DNA of 64,000 nt from Beutenbergia cavernae DSM 12333 (GCF_000023105.1 NC_012669.1:2109025-2173024), one strand, 5' to 3'; counted from the stretch's first letter, positions 8,316-18,414 are shown. Notes: a model not told the origin generated them from the sequence alone. Translations and numbers: made by a program.

Positions 8316-9733
8316 TCGTAGTACAGCTCGAACTCGTGCGGGTGCGGGCGCAGCCGGATCGGGTCGACCTCGTTCGTCCGCTTGTAGTCGATCCACGTCG
8401 AGATGAGGTCCGGCGTGAACACGTCGCCCTCGGTGAGGAAGTCGTGGTCCGCCTCGAGCGCGTCGAGCACGCCGGGCAGCGAGTCCGGCACCTGAGCGAT
8501 CTGGGCGTGCTCCTCCGGCGGCAGCTCGTAGAGGTCCTTGTCGACCGGCTCCGGCGGCTCGATCCGGTTGCGGATGCCGTCGATGCCCGCCATGAGCATC
8601 GCCGAGAACGCCAGGTACGGGTTCGCCGACGGGTCCGGCACGCGGAACTCGATGCGCTTCGCCTTCGGCGAGGTCCCCGTGATCGGGATGCGAATGCACG
8701 CGGAGCGGTTGCGCGCCGAGTACACGAGGTTGACCGGCGCCTCGAAGCCGGGCACCAGGCGATGGTAGGAGTTCACGGACGGGTTCGTGAACGCCAGCAG
8801 CGACGGCGCGTGCTTGAGCAGGCCGCCGATGTACCAGCGCGCCAGGTCGGACAGCCCGCCGTACCCGCGCTCGTCGAAGAACAGCGGCTGGCCGTCCTTC
8901 CAGAGGCTCTGGTGGCTGTGCATGCCGGAGCCGTTGTCACCGAACAGCGGCTTCGGCATGAACGTCGCCGTCTTGCCGGCGTTCCACACCACGTTCTTGA
9001 CGACGTACTTGAACTTCATGAGGTCGTCGGCCGCGGAACGCAGCGTGTTGAACCGGTAGTTGATCTCCTGCTGGCCGGCCGTGCCGACCTCGTGGTGCGC
9101 CCGCTCGACGTCGAGGCCCACCTCCTGCAGCGTCGTCACGATGGAGTCGCGCAGGTCGGCGAACTGGTCGGCGGGGGAGACGGGGAAGTAGCCGCCCTTG
9201 TAGCGCGTCTTGTACGCCTTGTTGCCGCCCTCCTCGACCCGGCCCGTGTTCCACGCGGCCTCGCTGGAGTCGAGGTAGTAGTACCCCGAGTGCTGGTTCG
9301 TCTCGAACCGCACGTCGTCGAAGATGTAGAACTCCGCCTCCGGGCCGAAGAACACCGTGTCGGCGATGCCCGTCGAGCGCAGGTACGCCTCCGCTTTTGC
9401 GGCGATCGTCCGGGGGTCACGGGAGTAGGGCTCGTCGGTGAACGGGTCGACGATCGAGAAGTACACGACGAGCGTCTTCTGCGCCCGGAACGGGTCGACG
9501 AACGCGCTCGTGACGTCCGGCACGAGCTTCATGTCCGACTCGTGGATCGCCTGGAAGCCCCGGATCGAGGAGCCGTCGAACATGAGACCTTCCGTGAAGG
9601 CGTCCTCGTTGAAGGCCTCGACCGGGATGTTGAAGTGCTGCTGCACGCCAGGCAGGTCGATGAACCGGACGTCGACGAACTTGACGTCCTGCTCCTTCGT
9701 GAAGGCGATGGCCTCCTCGGCGGTGGTGAACAT
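8309..9733 (-). CDS. glnA: Glutamine synthetase type I (GlnA1)
   Basis: Main dodecameric glutamine synthetase, 474 aa. The N-terminus is [18 protein letters not shown], followed by the beta-grasp. Catalytic stretches include [23 protein letters not shown] and NRSACIRIP. The adenylylation loop [10 protein letters not shown] carries Tyr402 (codon 8528-8530), the expected GlnE target, in contrast to the GlnA2-type protein at the window start. The start is ATG 9733, with AAGGAG 6 nt upstream and the standard N-terminal length; the longer frame from 9775 adds 14 non-conserved residues. Lies opposite and downstream of glnE. The gene is probably monocistronic and is divergent from the RDD protein gene. 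Confidence 0.97.
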   Translation of the reverse strand: MFTTAEEAIAFTKEQDVKFVDVRFIDLPGVQQHFNIPVEAFNEDAFTEGLMFDGSSIRGFQAIHESDMKLVPDVTSAFVDPFRAQKTLVVYFSIVDPFTDEPYSRDPRTIAAKAEAYLRSTGIADTVFFGPEAEFYIFDDVRFETNQHSGYYYLDSSEAAWNTGRVEEGGNKAYKTRYKGGYFPVSPADQFADLRDSIVTTLQEVGLDVERAHHEVGTAGQQEINYRFNTLRSAADDLMKFKYVVKNVVWNAGKTATFMPKPLFGDNGSGMHSHQSLWKDGQPLFFDERGYGGLSDLARWYIGGLLKHAPSLLAFTNPSVNSYHRLVPGFEAPVNLVYSARNRSACIRIPITGTSPKAKRIEFRVPDPSANPYLAFSAMLMAGIDGIRNRIEPPEPVDKDLYELPPEEHAQIAQVPDSLPGVLDALEADHDFLTEGDVFTPDLISTWIDYKRTNEVDPIRLRPHPHEFELYYDI

Positions 9734-9887
9734 CCATGACTCCTTGGTAGGTGGGCCCTTGGGGGCGGTTGGCACGCTAGGCGTCCGGCGTTACTGCCCC
9801 ATCACCCGTATGTGTCGGTGGTGTTAATCCGGCGCCCACCCGAGGCGGGGCGCCGGCGGCCGGAACGATCGCACACCCGGTGGAGAC

Positions 9888-9893
9888 TAGGCT
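9888..9893 (+). promoter_or_regulatory. Leaderless -10 of the RDD gene
   Basis: TAGGCT ends 6 nt before GTG 9900. There is no Shine-Dalgarno sequence. Confidence 0.5.
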
Positions 9894-9899
9894 CGCGGG

Positions 9900-10295
9900 G
9901 TGTCACCGCAGCACCCTGAGACCACATCGTGGGACCGTCGTCCCAGCAGCACGCAGCCGGCCGGGCTGGCCCGGCGGATCGGCGCGCTGGTGATCGACTG
10001 GCTCCTCGCCTCCGCGATCAGTGCCGGCTTCTTCGCGTTCGACTCGTGGGCCACGCTCGCGATCTTCGCCGCCATGACCCTGATCCTCGTGGCGACGCTC
10101 GGGTCCACGATCGGCCACCGCGTGCTCGGGCTCCGGGTAGTGCGGGCGGACGACGGCGGCCATCCCGGCATCGTCAGCGCGATCGTCCGCACCGTGGCAC
10201 TGTGCCTCGTCATCCCGGCGGTCATCTGGGACTCGGAGGGCGTGTCGCTGCACGACCGGTGGGCGCGCACGCGCATCGTCGAGCGCGCTCGCTGA
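9900..10295 (+). CDS. RDD family membrane protein
   Basis: 131 aa, RDD domain. The N-terminal tail is polar; then ARRIGALVIDWLLASAI carries the first helix with its Arg and Asp, a second helix follows (FAAMTLILVATLG), then GHRVLGLRVVRADDG and a third helix, ending SLHDRWARTRIV. Matches the small RDD protein beside glnA1 in mycobacteria (Rv2219A position). GTG 9900 is the only sensible start and appears leaderless. RDD proteins are linked to ion or small-molecule transport; the role here is unknown. Confidence 0.85.
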   Translation: MSPQHPETTSWDRRPSSTQPAGLARRIGALVIDWLLASAISAGFFAFDSWATLAIFAAMTLILVATLGSTIGHRVLGLRVVRADDGGHPGIVSAIVRTVALCLVIPAVIWDSEGVSLHDRWARTRIVERAR

Positions 10296-10305
10296 CGTCG
10301 GCGGC

Positions 10306-11034
10306 TCAGCGGCCCCGCATGCCCTTGCGGTCGGGGCGCATCCGCGTGGGGTCGACGCCCTTCGGGATCGGCAGCCGCGCCGTCCCCATGGCACGCAGCC
10401 GCTTGGAGACCTCGGCGACCTCCGCCTTGGACAGCTTGCCCTTCTGCTTCTGTACCGTCGACGCGAGCTTCGGGAGCGGGACCTGACCGTCGCCCCGGCC
10501 GCACTGGACGAGGTGCACGGGCACCGACGGGACCAGGCGCTGAACGCGCCGCTTCTCCGTCTCCAGCAGGCGTCCGGCGCGCCCGGACGGGCCCTCGCTG
10601 ATGAGCACCACACCCGGCTTGCCGATCGCCCGGAACACCATGTCCTGGGTGCGCGGGTCGACGGCGACAGGTTGCTCCTCGATGTTCCAGCCGCGACGGA
10701 TGGTGCCGAGGGCCGCGGAGACGGCGCCCGGCTCGCCCTCGATCCGTGCGTACGCCGCCGTCTCCGCGCGTCGCGCCAGCAGGAACATCGCACCCAGCAC
10801 GGAGAACGGGATCGCGAGCACCAGCGTGTAGATCGGCTGCCCCCAGAGCAGGCCGAGCCCGTAGCCGGCGGCCGAGCCGCCCACGATGATGAGGAGGATC
10901 CACCAGGTGATGGAAGGCTGAGCCTTCCGCGTCATCTGGTAGACCTCCCACACCTGGTGGTACCAGCGACGCTTCTTCTCCTTGGGGGCCTTCGTCGGCG
11001 CCGAGGAGTCGGGTTTCGAGGAGCTGCGGGCCAT
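10306..11034 (-). CDS. DUF4191 membrane protein
   Basis: 242 aa, the actinobacterial DUF4191 family (Rv2219-like) found next to glnA1/lipA. A Lys/Ser-rich cytosolic N-terminus (ARSSSKPDSSAPTKAPKEKK) and RRWYHQVWEVYQMTRK precede two helices (about 42-60 and 66-85). A cytosolic domain then contains PGVVLISEGPSGRAGRLLETEKRR and ends in a basic tail (RMRPDRKGMRGR). Function unknown. It converges on the RDD gene with 10 nt between stops. A TAGGCT hexamer lies 8 nt before the ATG. Confidence 0.85.
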   Translation of the reverse strand: MARSSSKPDSSAPTKAPKEKKRRWYHQVWEVYQMTRKAQPSITWWILLIIVGGSAAGYGLGLLWGQPIYTLVLAIPFSVLGAMFLLARRAETAAYARIEGEPGAVSAALGTIRRGWNIEEQPVAVDPRTQDMVFRAIGKPGVVLISEGPSGRAGRLLETEKRRVQRLVPSVPVHLVQCGRGDGQVPLPKLASTVQKQKGKLSKAEVAEVSKRLRAMGTARLPIPKGVDPTRMRPDRKGMRGR

Positions 11035-11042
11035 GATGCCTC

Positions 11043-11048
11043 AGCCTA
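11043..11048 (-). promoter_or_regulatory. -10 near the DUF4191 start
   Basis: TAGGCT on the minus strand, 8 nt before ATG 11034. This is slightly longer than the 6-7 nt gap seen elsewhere, so leaderless or nearly so. Confidence 0.35.
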
Positions 11049-11089
11049 CCGGCGGGTGCGGACGCCTCGGCACGATCCTGAGCGCTCGC

Positions 11090-12088
11090 TCAGCGCAGCA
11101 GCGACGCCGCCTCCTGGCGGGACGTCGTCGGCTCGGTGAGGTGGGCGAGCGCGGGCGGGACCTCGAGCCCGCGGCGAGCCATCGCCTGGCCCCAGAGGCG
11201 ACCTGCCCGGTAGGACGAGCGCACGAGCGGGCCGGCCATGACTCCGAGGAACCCGATCCGCTCCGCCTCGTCGGACAGCTCGACGAACTCCTCCGGCTTC
11301 ACCCACCGCTCCACCGGGTGGTGACGCGGTGAGGGGCGCAGGTACTGGGTGATCGTCACGAGGTCGCACCCTGCCGCGTGCAGGTCCGCCAGGGCCTCGA
11401 CGGCCTCCGCGGTCGTCTCGCCCATCCCGAGGATGAGGTTCGACTTCGTGACCAGGCCGGCGTCGCGAGCCGCCGTCAGCACCGACAGCGAGCGGGCGTA
11501 CCGGAACCCCGGCCGGATGCGCTTGAAGACGCGGGGCACCGTCTCGAGGTTGTGGGCGAGCACCTCGGGCCGCGAGGAGAACACCTCGGCGAGCTGGTCC
11601 GGCTCGGCGTTGAAGTCGGGGATGAGCAGCTCGACGCCGGTACCCGGGTTCAGTGCGTGGATCTGCCGGACGGTCTCCGCGTAGAGCCACGCCCCGCCGT
11701 CGGCGAGGTCGTCGCGCGCGACGCCGGTGACCGTCGAGTAGCGCAGACCCATCGCCTGCACCGACTCGGCCACACGGCGTGGTTCGTCGGCGTCGAAGTC
11801 GGCAGGCTTGCCGGTGTCGATCTGGCAGAAGTCGCACCGCCGCGTGCACTGGTCGCCCCCGATGAGGAACGTGGCCTCGCGGTCCTCCCAGCACTCGAAG
11901 ATGTTGGGGCAGCCCGCCTCCTCGCACACCGTGTGCAGGCCCTCGCGACGTACGAGCGAGCGCAGCTCGGTGTACTCCGGACCCATCGTGGCGCGCGTCT
12001 TGATCCACGGCGGCTTCTTCTCGATCGGGACGGCGGCGTTCCTGGCCTCGACGCGCAGCAGGCGCCGACCCTCCGGGGCGATCGTCAC
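11090..12088 (-). CDS. lipA: Lipoyl synthase (radical SAM)
   Basis: Inserts two sulfurs into octanoyl groups on lipoyl domains. 332 aa. The auxiliary 4Fe-4S ligands are C55, C60 and C66 ([12 protein letters not shown]) and the radical-SAM cluster ligands are C81, C85 and C88 (CTRRCDFC). The C-terminal RSSY motif (LVRSSYRAG) supplies the auxiliary-cluster serine. The start is GTG 12088, overlapping the lipB stop as GTGA. The longer open frame runs back through lipB and is a shadow. lipB-lipA are translationally coupled and sit near the E2 gene whose product they modify. Confidence 0.97.
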   Translation of the reverse strand: MTIAPEGRRLLRVEARNAAVPIEKKPPWIKTRATMGPEYTELRSLVRREGLHTVCEEAGCPNIFECWEDREATFLIGGDQCTRRCDFCQIDTGKPADFDADEPRRVAESVQAMGLRYSTVTGVARDDLADGGAWLYAETVRQIHALNPGTGVELLIPDFNAEPDQLAEVFSSRPEVLAHNLETVPRVFKRIRPGFRYARSLSVLTAARDAGLVTKSNLILGMGETTAEAVEALADLHAAGCDLVTITQYLRPSPRHHPVERWVKPEEFVELSDEAERIGFLGVMAGPLVRSSYRAGRLWGQAMARRGLEVPPALAHLTEPTTSRQEAASLLR

Positions 12089-12741
12089 GCGCCCACTGTA
12101 CGCACGGCCGTGACGTCCGCGAGGGCGCGCACGAGGTCGTCTCGGAGGATGTCGGCCACCTCGACGAGCGTCAGGGTGCGCCCGGTCTCGGCGGCGATCG
12201 ACGTCACTCCCGCGTCGGTGATCCCGCACGGCACGATGGCCTCGAACGCGGTCAGGTCGGGCGCGACGTTGAGAGCGAGTCCGTGCATCGTCACCCCGCC
12301 GGCGACCCGCACGCCGATCGCCGCGATCTTGCGATCCGGGCCGCCGTCGTCGCCCAGCACCCACACGCCCGATCGCCCCTCGACGCGGTCTCCGCTCACC
12401 CCGAGGGTGCCGAGCGTGCCGATGAGCGCCGACTCGAGCGCCCGGACGTACGCCACGACGTCGACCGGCTGCGCGAGCCGCACGATCGGGTAGACGACGA
12501 GCTGCCCGGGGCCGTGCCAGGTGATCTTTCCGCCACGGTCGACGTCGACGACCGGTGTGCCGTCATCGGGGCGCTCGGCGCGGCGGGTGCGTCGGCCGGC
12601 CGTGTAGACGTGCTCGTGCTCGAGCTCGACGACGACGTCCTCGCCGCCGGCGACCACGGACTCGTGGAGCTCGCGCTGGCGAGCCCATCCGTCCTGGTAC
12701 GGCACGAGCTCGTCGCCGAGACCGACGCGGTCGAAACGCAC
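12085..12741 (-). CDS. lipB: Octanoyl-[ACP]:protein N-octanoyltransferase
   Basis: Transfers octanoate from acyl carrier protein to lipoyl-domain lysines, the first step of lipoate assembly. 218 aa. It has the RGG motif with [15 protein letters not shown] (71-85), the catalytic-dyad Lys138 (RKIAAIGV) and Cys172 (IVPCGI). The start is GTG 12741, with TAGGGT 6 nt upstream and no Shine-Dalgarno site: a leaderless first gene of lipB-lipA. It is divergent from the kinase-like gene. Confidence 0.96.
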   Translation of the reverse strand: MRFDRVGLGDELVPYQDGWARQRELHESVVAGGEDVVVELEHEHVYTAGRRTRRAERPDDGTPVVDVDRGGKITWHGPGQLVVYPIVRLAQPVDVVAYVRALESALIGTLGTLGVSGDRVEGRSGVWVLGDDGGPDRKIAAIGVRVAGGVTMHGLALNVAPDLTAFEAIVPCGITDAGVTSIAAETGRTLTLVEVADILRDDLVRALADVTAVRTVGA

Positions 12742-12747
12742 GCCGTC

Positions 12748-12753
12748 ACCCTA
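12748..12753 (-). promoter_or_regulatory. Leaderless -10 of lipB
   Basis: TAGGGT on the minus strand, 6 nt before GTG 12741. Confidence 0.55.
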
Positions 12754-12778
12754 CGCCCGGGTGGCGACGTTCCAGGCC

Positions 12779-12787
12779 TGTGGATAA
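12779..12787. promoter_or_regulatory. Perfect DnaA-box-like 9-mer
   Basis: TGTGGATAA on plus, i.e. the consensus TTATCCACA on minus. It lies between the divergent lipB and kinase-like genes. No second box was noticed nearby, so it is not an origin; it may be a regulatory DnaA site or chance. Confidence 0.35.
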
Positions 12788-12814
12788 CGACGGCGGTGCC
12801 GTGCGCGTTCGCGG

Positions 12815-12820
12815 TGTGAT
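12815..12820 (+). promoter_or_regulatory. Weak leaderless -10 for the kinase-like gene
   Basis: TGTGAT, 6 nt before GTG 12827. GGAGGA lies directly against the start codon, too close to work as a normal ribosome-binding site, which favours the leaderless reading. Confidence 0.3.
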
Positions 12821-12826
12821 GGAGGA

Positions 12827-14173
12827 GTGCAGCACACGCGACGAGCACCGCAGGTCCCGGGGTACCGGCTCGGCGACCCGCTGGGCTTCGGCGCCGACGG
12901 GCCGGTGTGGGCCGGGCGGCCCGTCGCGGTTCCCGACGGCGATCCCGTGGCCGTGCGCCTGGTGCGGCTCGATCCTTCGCTCGTCGAGCCGTACCGCGCA
13001 CGCGTGGGGGGCTTGCGGGGCCTGGACCACCCGCACCTGGGCGGCGTCGCCGACGTCGTGGCTGTCGACGAGCGGACGACGGCGGTGGTCGGCCCCCCGG
13101 TTCCCGGCCCGACGTTGGCCGCACTCCGGGCAGCGCGGGCACCGCTCGGCGAGCGCGAGGTGCGCACGCTGGTGGGCCAGGTCGCCTCGGCGCTCGCGCA
13201 CCTGCATGCGCAGGGCGTCGTGCACGGCGACGTGTCGCCGGCGAACGTCGTGGCGGCCGAACGGGGATGGGTCCTGATCGACGTCGCCGGGTTCGCGCCC
13301 ACGGAGGGCGGCACGGTCGGCTTCGTCGCACCGGAACGGCGGACGGGCCGGCCCGCGAGCGCGGCCGGTGACGTGTGGTCGCTCGCAGCCCTGGCGGCGT
13401 TCTGCGCCGAGGACGTGCCGCCCGAGGTGGAGCGCGCACTCGCCGAGGATCCGGCGTCGCGGCCCGCGGCTGCGGAGCTCGCCGCGCTCGACGCGGCCGA
13501 GGAGCCGCGCCTGCCGGCCGGTGACGTGCTGGCCCAGGCGAGCCTGCGCGCCGCGGCTCTCGCGGCGCCGACCACCCGGCTCGGTGGCCGGGTACGAGCG
13601 AGCCGGCGCCGACGGACCCGGTCAGGTCGCGGCGTCCGGGTGGCGTCGGCCGGGCGAGCGGGAACCCGCTCGGGCCGGCGTGCGGCGCGCCACGGCGCAC
13701 CGAGCCCCCGGCGACGTGCGCTGATGGCCGCGGTGGCGGCGTCGGCAGTGCTGGTCGGTGTCGCTCTCGGCGGCGTCGTCGCGGCCGAGCGGCCGGAGCG
13801 CGCCGGCGGCGCCCCGCTCGGACCCGTCGTGCGCGAGCTGCTCGCGGCGCGGGATGCGGCGTTGACGGCCGGCGACCTGGACGCGCTCCACGCCATCTCC
13901 GCCCCGGGGTCTCCGGCGCGCGCGCAGGACGACGAGCTCTGGGCACGGACGCGGGGGAGCGGGACCCGGCTGGAGGGCCTGCGGACGGAGGTCCTCGGTG
14001 TCGAGGCGGCGGACGACGACGAGGTGCTGGTCCGCGTGCGCCAGCTCCCGCACGTCCGCGTCACGCCGGAGGGTCGACGAACGGTGCCCGCGCAGGGTGA
14101 GCGCTGCGTGCGGCTCCGGGTCGAGCAGGGCGTCGACGGCGCCCGGCTCGCCGACGTCGGGATCTGCTCGTGA
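12827..14173 (+). CDS. Membrane-anchored Ser/Thr kinase-like protein, probable pseudokinase
   Basis: 448 aa. The N-terminal kinase fold (about 12-225) has glycine-loop LGFGADGPVWAG, catalytic-loop HGDVSPANVV (133-142), APE (168-170) and DVWSLAALA (182-190). Key residues differ from active PknB-type kinases: the VAIK lysine is Arg44 (VAVRL), HRD is HGD, and DFG is DVA (152-154). The metal-binding Asp and Asn140 remain. A very basic linker (255-298) leads to one membrane helix (300-320) and an extracytoplasmic domain of about 125 aa ending in a Cys. It may be a catalytically weak or scaffold kinase sensing the cell surface; the ligand is unknown. It is not part of the usual lipB neighbourhood. 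It converges on the epimerase gene. Confidence 0.8.
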   Translation: MQHTRRAPQVPGYRLGDPLGFGADGPVWAGRPVAVPDGDPVAVRLVRLDPSLVEPYRARVGGLRGLDHPHLGGVADVVAVDERTTAVVGPPVPGPTLAALRAARAPLGEREVRTLVGQVASALAHLHAQGVVHGDVSPANVVAAERGWVLIDVAGFAPTEGGTVGFVAPERRTGRPASAAGDVWSLAALAAFCAEDVPPEVERALAEDPASRPAAAELAALDAAEEPRLPAGDVLAQASLRAAALAAPTTRLGGRVRASRRRRTRSGRGVRVASAGRAGTRSGRRAARHGAPSPRRRALMAAVAASAVLVGVALGGVVAAERPERAGGAPLGPVVRELLAARDAALTAGDLDALHAISAPGSPARAQDDELWARTRGSGTRLEGLRTEVLGVEAADDDEVLVRVRQLPHVRVTPEGRRTVPAQGERCVRLRVEQGVDGARLADVGICS

Positions 14174-14176
14174 GCG

Positions 14177-15079
14177 TCAGCGCACCAGCCACTCGACGGC
14201 GTCGTCGAGATGCCGGTGCGCGAACGCGAAGCCGGAGCTCTCGAGCGCTGCCGGAATGACGCGTTGCGAGGCCAGGAGCTCGTCGGCGAAGGCGCCGAGC
14301 CCCAGGCGGAGCGCCGGCGCCGGCACCCCCAGCACGGCCGGCCGGTGCACACCGCGCGCCAGCGCCGCGACGACCTCGGCGTTGCGCCGCGGGTTCGGGG
14401 CGGTCACGTTGACCGGACCGACGAGATCGCTCGTCGTGGCGAGGTGCGCGATCGCACGGACGGCGTCGAGTGCGGAGATCCACGGCCACCACTGCCGTCC
14501 GTTCCCGAGGGGCCCGCCGAGCCCGAGCCGGACCAGGGGCATCAGTCGGCCGAGCGCCCCGCCGCGGCGGGCCAGCACGACGCCGGTGCGGAGGTGGGCG
14601 ACGGCGATGCCTGCCGCTCGGGCGTCGTCGGCAGCCGACTCCCAGGCTCGGCACACGCCGGCGAGGAACGTGCTGCCGCTCGGGGAGGACTCCGTGAGCA
14701 CCTGCTCGCCGCCGTCGCCGTAGTAGCCGACGGCGGAGGCGGCCACCAGCCTGACGTGCTGGGCGCCGGCCACGACGAGGCTGTGGGCCGCCGCGCCCAC
14801 CGGGTCGACGCGTGAGGCCACGATCGTGCGCCGGAACTCCGGCGTCCACCGGTGCTCCCCGACGCCGGCGCCCGAGAGCACGACCACCGCGGCGAGGTCG
14901 TCGAGCTCGCCCAGGGCCTCCCGGGGCACCTCGCCGGAGGACGGGTCCCAGCGCACCTCGTCGGGTGCGGCCGGCGTGCGGCGGACGAGCCGCCGCACGC
15001 CGAACCCCCGCCTCCTCAGCTCCGCGCCGAGCGGGGGGCCGAGGAGGCCGGAAGCCCCGGCGAGCAGGACGTCGGGCAC
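14177..15079 (-). CDS. TIGR01777-type NAD(P)-dependent SDR epimerase
   Basis: 300 aa, extended short-chain dehydrogenase fold. Rossmann GASGLLG at 8-14, then VVLSGAGVGEHRWT, SAVGYYGDGGE holding the catalytic-type Tyr, and the C-terminal DUF1731-like stretch GVPAPALRLGLGAFADELLASQRVIP. Same position and family as Rv2216 next to the mycobacterial E2 gene. Third gene of an lpdA-E2-epimerase operon, starting 7 nt after the E2 stop. Substrate unknown; family members are linked to cell-division or sugar-nucleotide functions without firm proof. Confidence 0.88.
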   Translation of the reverse strand: MPDVLLAGASGLLGPPLGAELRRRGFGVRRLVRRTPAAPDEVRWDPSSGEVPREALGELDDLAAVVVLSGAGVGEHRWTPEFRRTIVASRVDPVGAAAHSLVVAGAQHVRLVAASAVGYYGDGGEQVLTESSPSGSTFLAGVCRAWESAADDARAAGIAVAHLRTGVVLARRGGALGRLMPLVRLGLGGPLGNGRQWWPWISALDAVRAIAHLATTSDLVGPVNVTAPNPRRNAEVVAALARGVHRPAVLGVPAPALRLGLGAFADELLASQRVIPAALESSGFAFAHRHLDDAVEWLVR

Positions 15080-15086
15080 GTCGCCG

Positions 15087-16967
15087 TCAGAGCCCGAGGT
15101 CGGACTCGAACGCGCCCTCCTCGAGGCGGTTCTTGATGGCGGTGAGGAAGCGACCCGCGTCCGCGCCGTCGACGAGCCGGTGGTCGTAGCTCAGCGCGAG
15201 GTACACCATCGACCGCACGGCGATCACCTCGGCGCCGTCGGCGTCCTTCACGACCATCGGCCGCTTGACGATCGTGCCGATGCCGAGGATGCCGACCTGC
15301 GGCTGCAGGAGGATCGGCGTGTCGAACAGGGCACCGCCGCTGCCCGTGTTCGTCAGCGTGAACGTGCCGCCGCTGAGCTCGTCCGGCACGGCCTTGTTGG
15401 CGCGGGTCCGGGACGCGAGGTCGGCGATCTTGCGGGCGAAGCCGGCGATGTTCAGGTCTCCGGCGTCCTTGACCACGGGAACCACGAGGCCGCGGTCCGT
15501 GTCGACGGCGATCCCGACGTTCTCGGCACCGTGGTAGACGATCTCCTCGCCCTCGATGCTCGCGTTGAGCTTCGGGTAGGCCTTGAGCGCCTCGGTGGTG
15601 GCGAGCGCGAAGAACGGGAGGTAGGTGAGCTTCGCACCCTCACGGGTTGCGAAGTCCGCCTTCGCACGGTCCCGCAGTCGAGCGATGCGGGTGACGTCCA
15701 CCTCGACCACCGTGGTGAGCTGGGCCGACACCTGGAGCGACTCGACCATGCGCTGCGCGACGATCTTGCGCAGGCGCGACATCTTCTCGCGCGTTCCCCG
15801 GAGCGGGGAGACGGGAAGCACCGTCGCGGCCGGGCCGGCCGGAGCGGCGGGAGCTGCCGCGGCCGGGGCAGCAGCCGCGGCCTTCGCGGCCTCGGCGGCG
15901 TCGAGCACGTCCTGCTTGCGGATCCGCCCGCCGACGCCCGTGCCGGTGAGCCCTTCGAGGTCGACCCCGTGCTGCCCCGCCAGCTTGCGCACGAGCGGGG
16001 TGACGTACGTGGTGCTCGTGCCGGAGAGCGCCTCGGCGGCGCTCGGACGGGGAGCGGGTTCGGGCGTCGTCGCCGCCGGTGCCGCGGCCGCCGGCGCGGG
16101 GGCTGGTGCCGCCGGGGCGGGCTCGGGCTCGGGGGCCGCGGCCTGCTCCGGCTCCGCTGCGGAGGGCTCCGCCTTGGCCTCCTCGGGCTCCGCTGCAGCC
16201 GGCTCCGGCTCCGGCGCTGCCTGCGGCTCGGGCTCCGGGGCCTTCGCCTCGGGCGCGGCCGCGCCGACCCGCGCGAGCACCGCTCCGACCTCGACCGTCT
16301 CGTCTTCCGCGGCGAGGATCTCGAGGACGGTGCCGGCGACGGGCGACGGGATCTCCGTGTCGACCTTGTCGGTCGAGACCTCGAGCAGGGGTTCGTCGAC
16401 GGCGATCTCGTCACCGACGGCCTTGAGCCACCGCGTGATCGTGCCCTCGGTGACGCTCTCGCCCAGAGCGGGCAGCGTGACGTCGGTACCGGCCTCGGCG
16501 GACGCCGCCGCGGCGGGCTGCTCGGCCTGGGCGGCGGGTGCGGGAGCCGACTCCTCCGCGGGAGCGGCCTGCTCCGGCTCGGGGGCGGGCTCCGGTGCCG
16601 GCGGCTGCTCCTCGGCGGCCTGCTGCGGGGCCTCCTCGGCCGGTGCTTCGGCCCCTGCTTCGGGCGCAGCCTCGGCCTGGCCCTCGGCGGCGGGAGCCTC
16701 GGGAGCGCCCTCGTCGGACGCTGCCTCGGCGTCGGCTCCGATGACGGCGAGGTCGGCGCCGACCTCGACGGTGTCGTCCTCCTCCGCGAGGATCTTCTGC
16801 AGCACGCCCGCGATCGGCGACGGGATCTCGGTGTCCACCTTGTCGGTCGAGACCTCCAGCAGCGGCTCGTCGACCGCCACCGTGTCTCCCACGGCCTTGA
16901 GCCACCGGGTGACCGTGCCCTCGGTCACGCTCTCACCGAGGGCCGGCATCTTGACGGTTTCGGACAT
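15087..16967 (-). CDS. sucB: 2-oxoacid dehydrogenase E2 (dihydrolipoamide acyltransferase)
   Basis: 626 aa core of the pyruvate/2-oxoglutarate dehydrogenase complex. There are two near-identical lipoyl domains with modified lysines K43 and K201 in [12 protein letters not shown]. Very Ala/Pro/Glu-rich flexible linkers follow each (about 80-160 and 235-315), then a peripheral E3-binding domain near 320-358 ([17 protein letters not shown]). The catalytic domain ends in [13 protein letters not shown] with His596 and Asp600. Actinobacterial proteins of this type are usually named SucB, but the mycobacterial counterpart (DlaT) serves pyruvate dehydrogenase, so substrate choice is open. Follows lpdA by 25 nt with a GGAGACC site. 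Confidence 0.92.
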   Translation of the reverse strand: MSETVKMPALGESVTEGTVTRWLKAVGDTVAVDEPLLEVSTDKVDTEIPSPIAGVLQKILAEEDDTVEVGADLAVIGADAEAASDEGAPEAPAAEGQAEAAPEAGAEAPAEEAPQQAAEEQPPAPEPAPEPEQAAPAEESAPAPAAQAEQPAAAASAEAGTDVTLPALGESVTEGTITRWLKAVGDEIAVDEPLLEVSTDKVDTEIPSPVAGTVLEILAAEDETVEVGAVLARVGAAAPEAKAPEPEPQAAPEPEPAAAEPEEAKAEPSAAEPEQAAAPEPEPAPAAPAPAPAAAAPAATTPEPAPRPSAAEALSGTSTTYVTPLVRKLAGQHGVDLEGLTGTGVGGRIRKQDVLDAAEAAKAAAAAPAAAAPAAPAGPAATVLPVSPLRGTREKMSRLRKIVAQRMVESLQVSAQLTTVVEVDVTRIARLRDRAKADFATREGAKLTYLPFFALATTEALKAYPKLNASIEGEEIVYHGAENVGIAVDTDRGLVVPVVKDAGDLNIAGFARKIADLASRTRANKAVPDELSGGTFTLTNTGSGGALFDTPILLQPQVGILGIGTIVKRPMVVKDADGAEVIAVRSMVYLALSYDHRLVDGADAGRFLTAIKNRLEEGAFESDLGL

Positions 16968-16992
16968 GAACTTGGTCTCCTTCGGTGGACGT

Positions 16993-18414
16993 TCAGTGGT
17001 GCGCGTGGAGCGGCTTGCCGGCGAGCGCGAGAGCTGCCTCGCCGAGAGCCTCGTTCTGGGTGGGGTGGGCGTGCACGAGGGCGGCGACGTCCTCGGGGAA
17101 CGCCTCCCAGTTCACGATCAGCTGGCCCTCGCCGACCTGTTCGCCCATGCGCGCGCCGATCGCGTGGACGCCGACGATCGGCCCTTCCGGTGCGCGGACG
17201 AGCTTGACGAACCCGGCGGTGCGGAGGATCTGGCTCCTGCCGTTGCCGCCGAGGTTGTACTCGAGCGTCTCGACGCCGTCGCCGTACCGATCGCGTGCCT
17301 GGGCCTCGGTGAGACCGACGGACGCGATCTCGGGGTCGCTGTAGGTGACGCGGGGGATCCCGGACTCGACGATCGGGGCGGGTGCGAGGCCGGCGATCTC
17401 CTCGGCCACGAAGATGCCCTGCGCGAAGCCCCGGTGCGCGAGCTGGAGGCCGGCGACGACGTCGCCGACGGCGTACACCCCCGACGTCGTCGTGCGCAGG
17501 CGCTCGTCCGTCACCACGAAGCCGCGGTCGAGCTCGACACCCTGCTGCTCGAGGCCGACGCCGGCCGTGGCGGGACCGCGTCCCACGGCCACCAGCAGCA
17601 GGTCGGCGGCGAGCACGTCGTCGCTGTCCTCCAGGTGGACGCGCACGCCCGAGTCGTCCTGGTCGACGCCGGCGAACCGGGCGCCGAGCCGCATCCCGAT
17701 CCCGCGCTTGCGGAACGCCCGCTCAAGCGCGGTGCTCAGGGCGACGTCCTCGTTCGGGACGAGGTGCTCGAGTGCCTCGACGACCGTGACCTCGGCGCCG
17801 AACGACCGCCACAGGCTCGCGAACTCGACGCCGATCACGCCACCGCCGAGGACGACGACGCGCTGCGGCACCCAGTCGAGTCGCAGTGCCTGGTCGCTCG
17901 TCACGACGCGCCCGCCGATCTCGAGCCCGGGCAGGCTGCGCGAGTACGAGCCGGTCGCGACCACGACGTTCCGCCCACGGATCGTGCGCCCGGCGACCTC
18001 GACGGCGTCCGGGGCGACGAGCCGACCGTGGCCGGCGACGACCTCGATGCCGCGCCCGGCGACCAGCCCCTGGAGGCCCTTGTACAGCCTGGCGACCACG
18101 CCCTCCTGGTACGCGGTGACAGCGGCCATGTCGATGCCGTCGAGGCTGGCGCGGACGCCGAACGTCGCGCTCTCGCGGACGGCGTCGGCCACCTCCGCGC
18201 TGTGCAGGAGAGCCTTCGTGGGGATGCATCCGCGGTGCAGGCACGTGCCGCCGACCTTGTCCGACTCGACGAGAGCGACGCGCAGGTCCAGCTGGGCCGC
18301 GCGCAGGGCCGCCGCGTAGCCGCCGCTCCCGCCCCCGAGGACGACGACGTCGTACGTCGCGTCCCCGCGCTCGCCGGCGTCGGCGGGTGCGGAGGGGGCC
18401 ACAGCATCGGGCAC
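16993..18414 (-). CDS. lpdA: Dihydrolipoamide dehydrogenase (E3)
   Basis: 473-aa flavoprotein that reoxidises dihydrolipoyl groups on the E2 using NAD. The FAD-binding [17 protein letters not shown] begins near 23. The redox-active disulfide is C58/C63 ([13 protein letters not shown]). The NAD-binding [15 protein letters not shown] is central. The dimer-interface catalytic His450 and Glu455 lie in HPTQNE. The start GTG 18414 adds a Pro/Ala-rich leader of about 20 aa before the first strand; GAGGAG lies 13 nt upstream. First gene of the lpdA-E2-epimerase operon. Confidence 0.95.
   Translation of the reverse strand: MPDAVAPSAPADAGERGDATYDVVVLGGGSGGYAAALRAAQLDLRVALVESDKVGGTCLHRGCIPTKALLHSAEVADAVRESATFGVRASLDGIDMAAVTAYQEGVVARLYKGLQGLVAGRGIEVVAGHGRLVAPDAVEVAGRTIRGRNVVVATGSYSRSLPGLEIGGRVVTSDQALRLDWVPQRVVVLGGGVIGVEFASLWRSFGAEVTVVEALEHLVPNEDVALSTALERAFRKRGIGMRLGARFAGVDQDDSGVRVHLEDSDDVLAADLLLVAVGRGPATAGVGLEQQGVELDRGFVVTDERLRTTTSGVYAVGDVVAGLQLAHRGFAQGIFVAEEIAGLAPAPIVESGIPRVTYSDPEIASVGLTEAQARDRYGDGVETLEYNLGGNGRSQILRTAGFVKLVRAPEGPIVGVHAIGARMGEQVGEGQLIVNWEAFPEDVAALVHAHPTQNEALGEAALALAGKPLHAHH

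Noticed and set aside
9776-9830. Possible GlnR box (GTTAC, GTGTTAATCC) upstream of glnA1
   Set aside because: The second half-site does not fit the GTnAC-n6-GaAAC pattern; no confident match.
11078-11093. CTGAGCG-CT-CGCTCAG hairpin at the lipA stop
   Set aside because: Short stem overlapping the coding end; not convincing as a terminator.
16500-16740. Ala/Pro/Glu-rich stretch as a DNA repeat array
   Set aside because: It encodes the flexible linker of the E2 lipoyl domains; irregular at DNA level.
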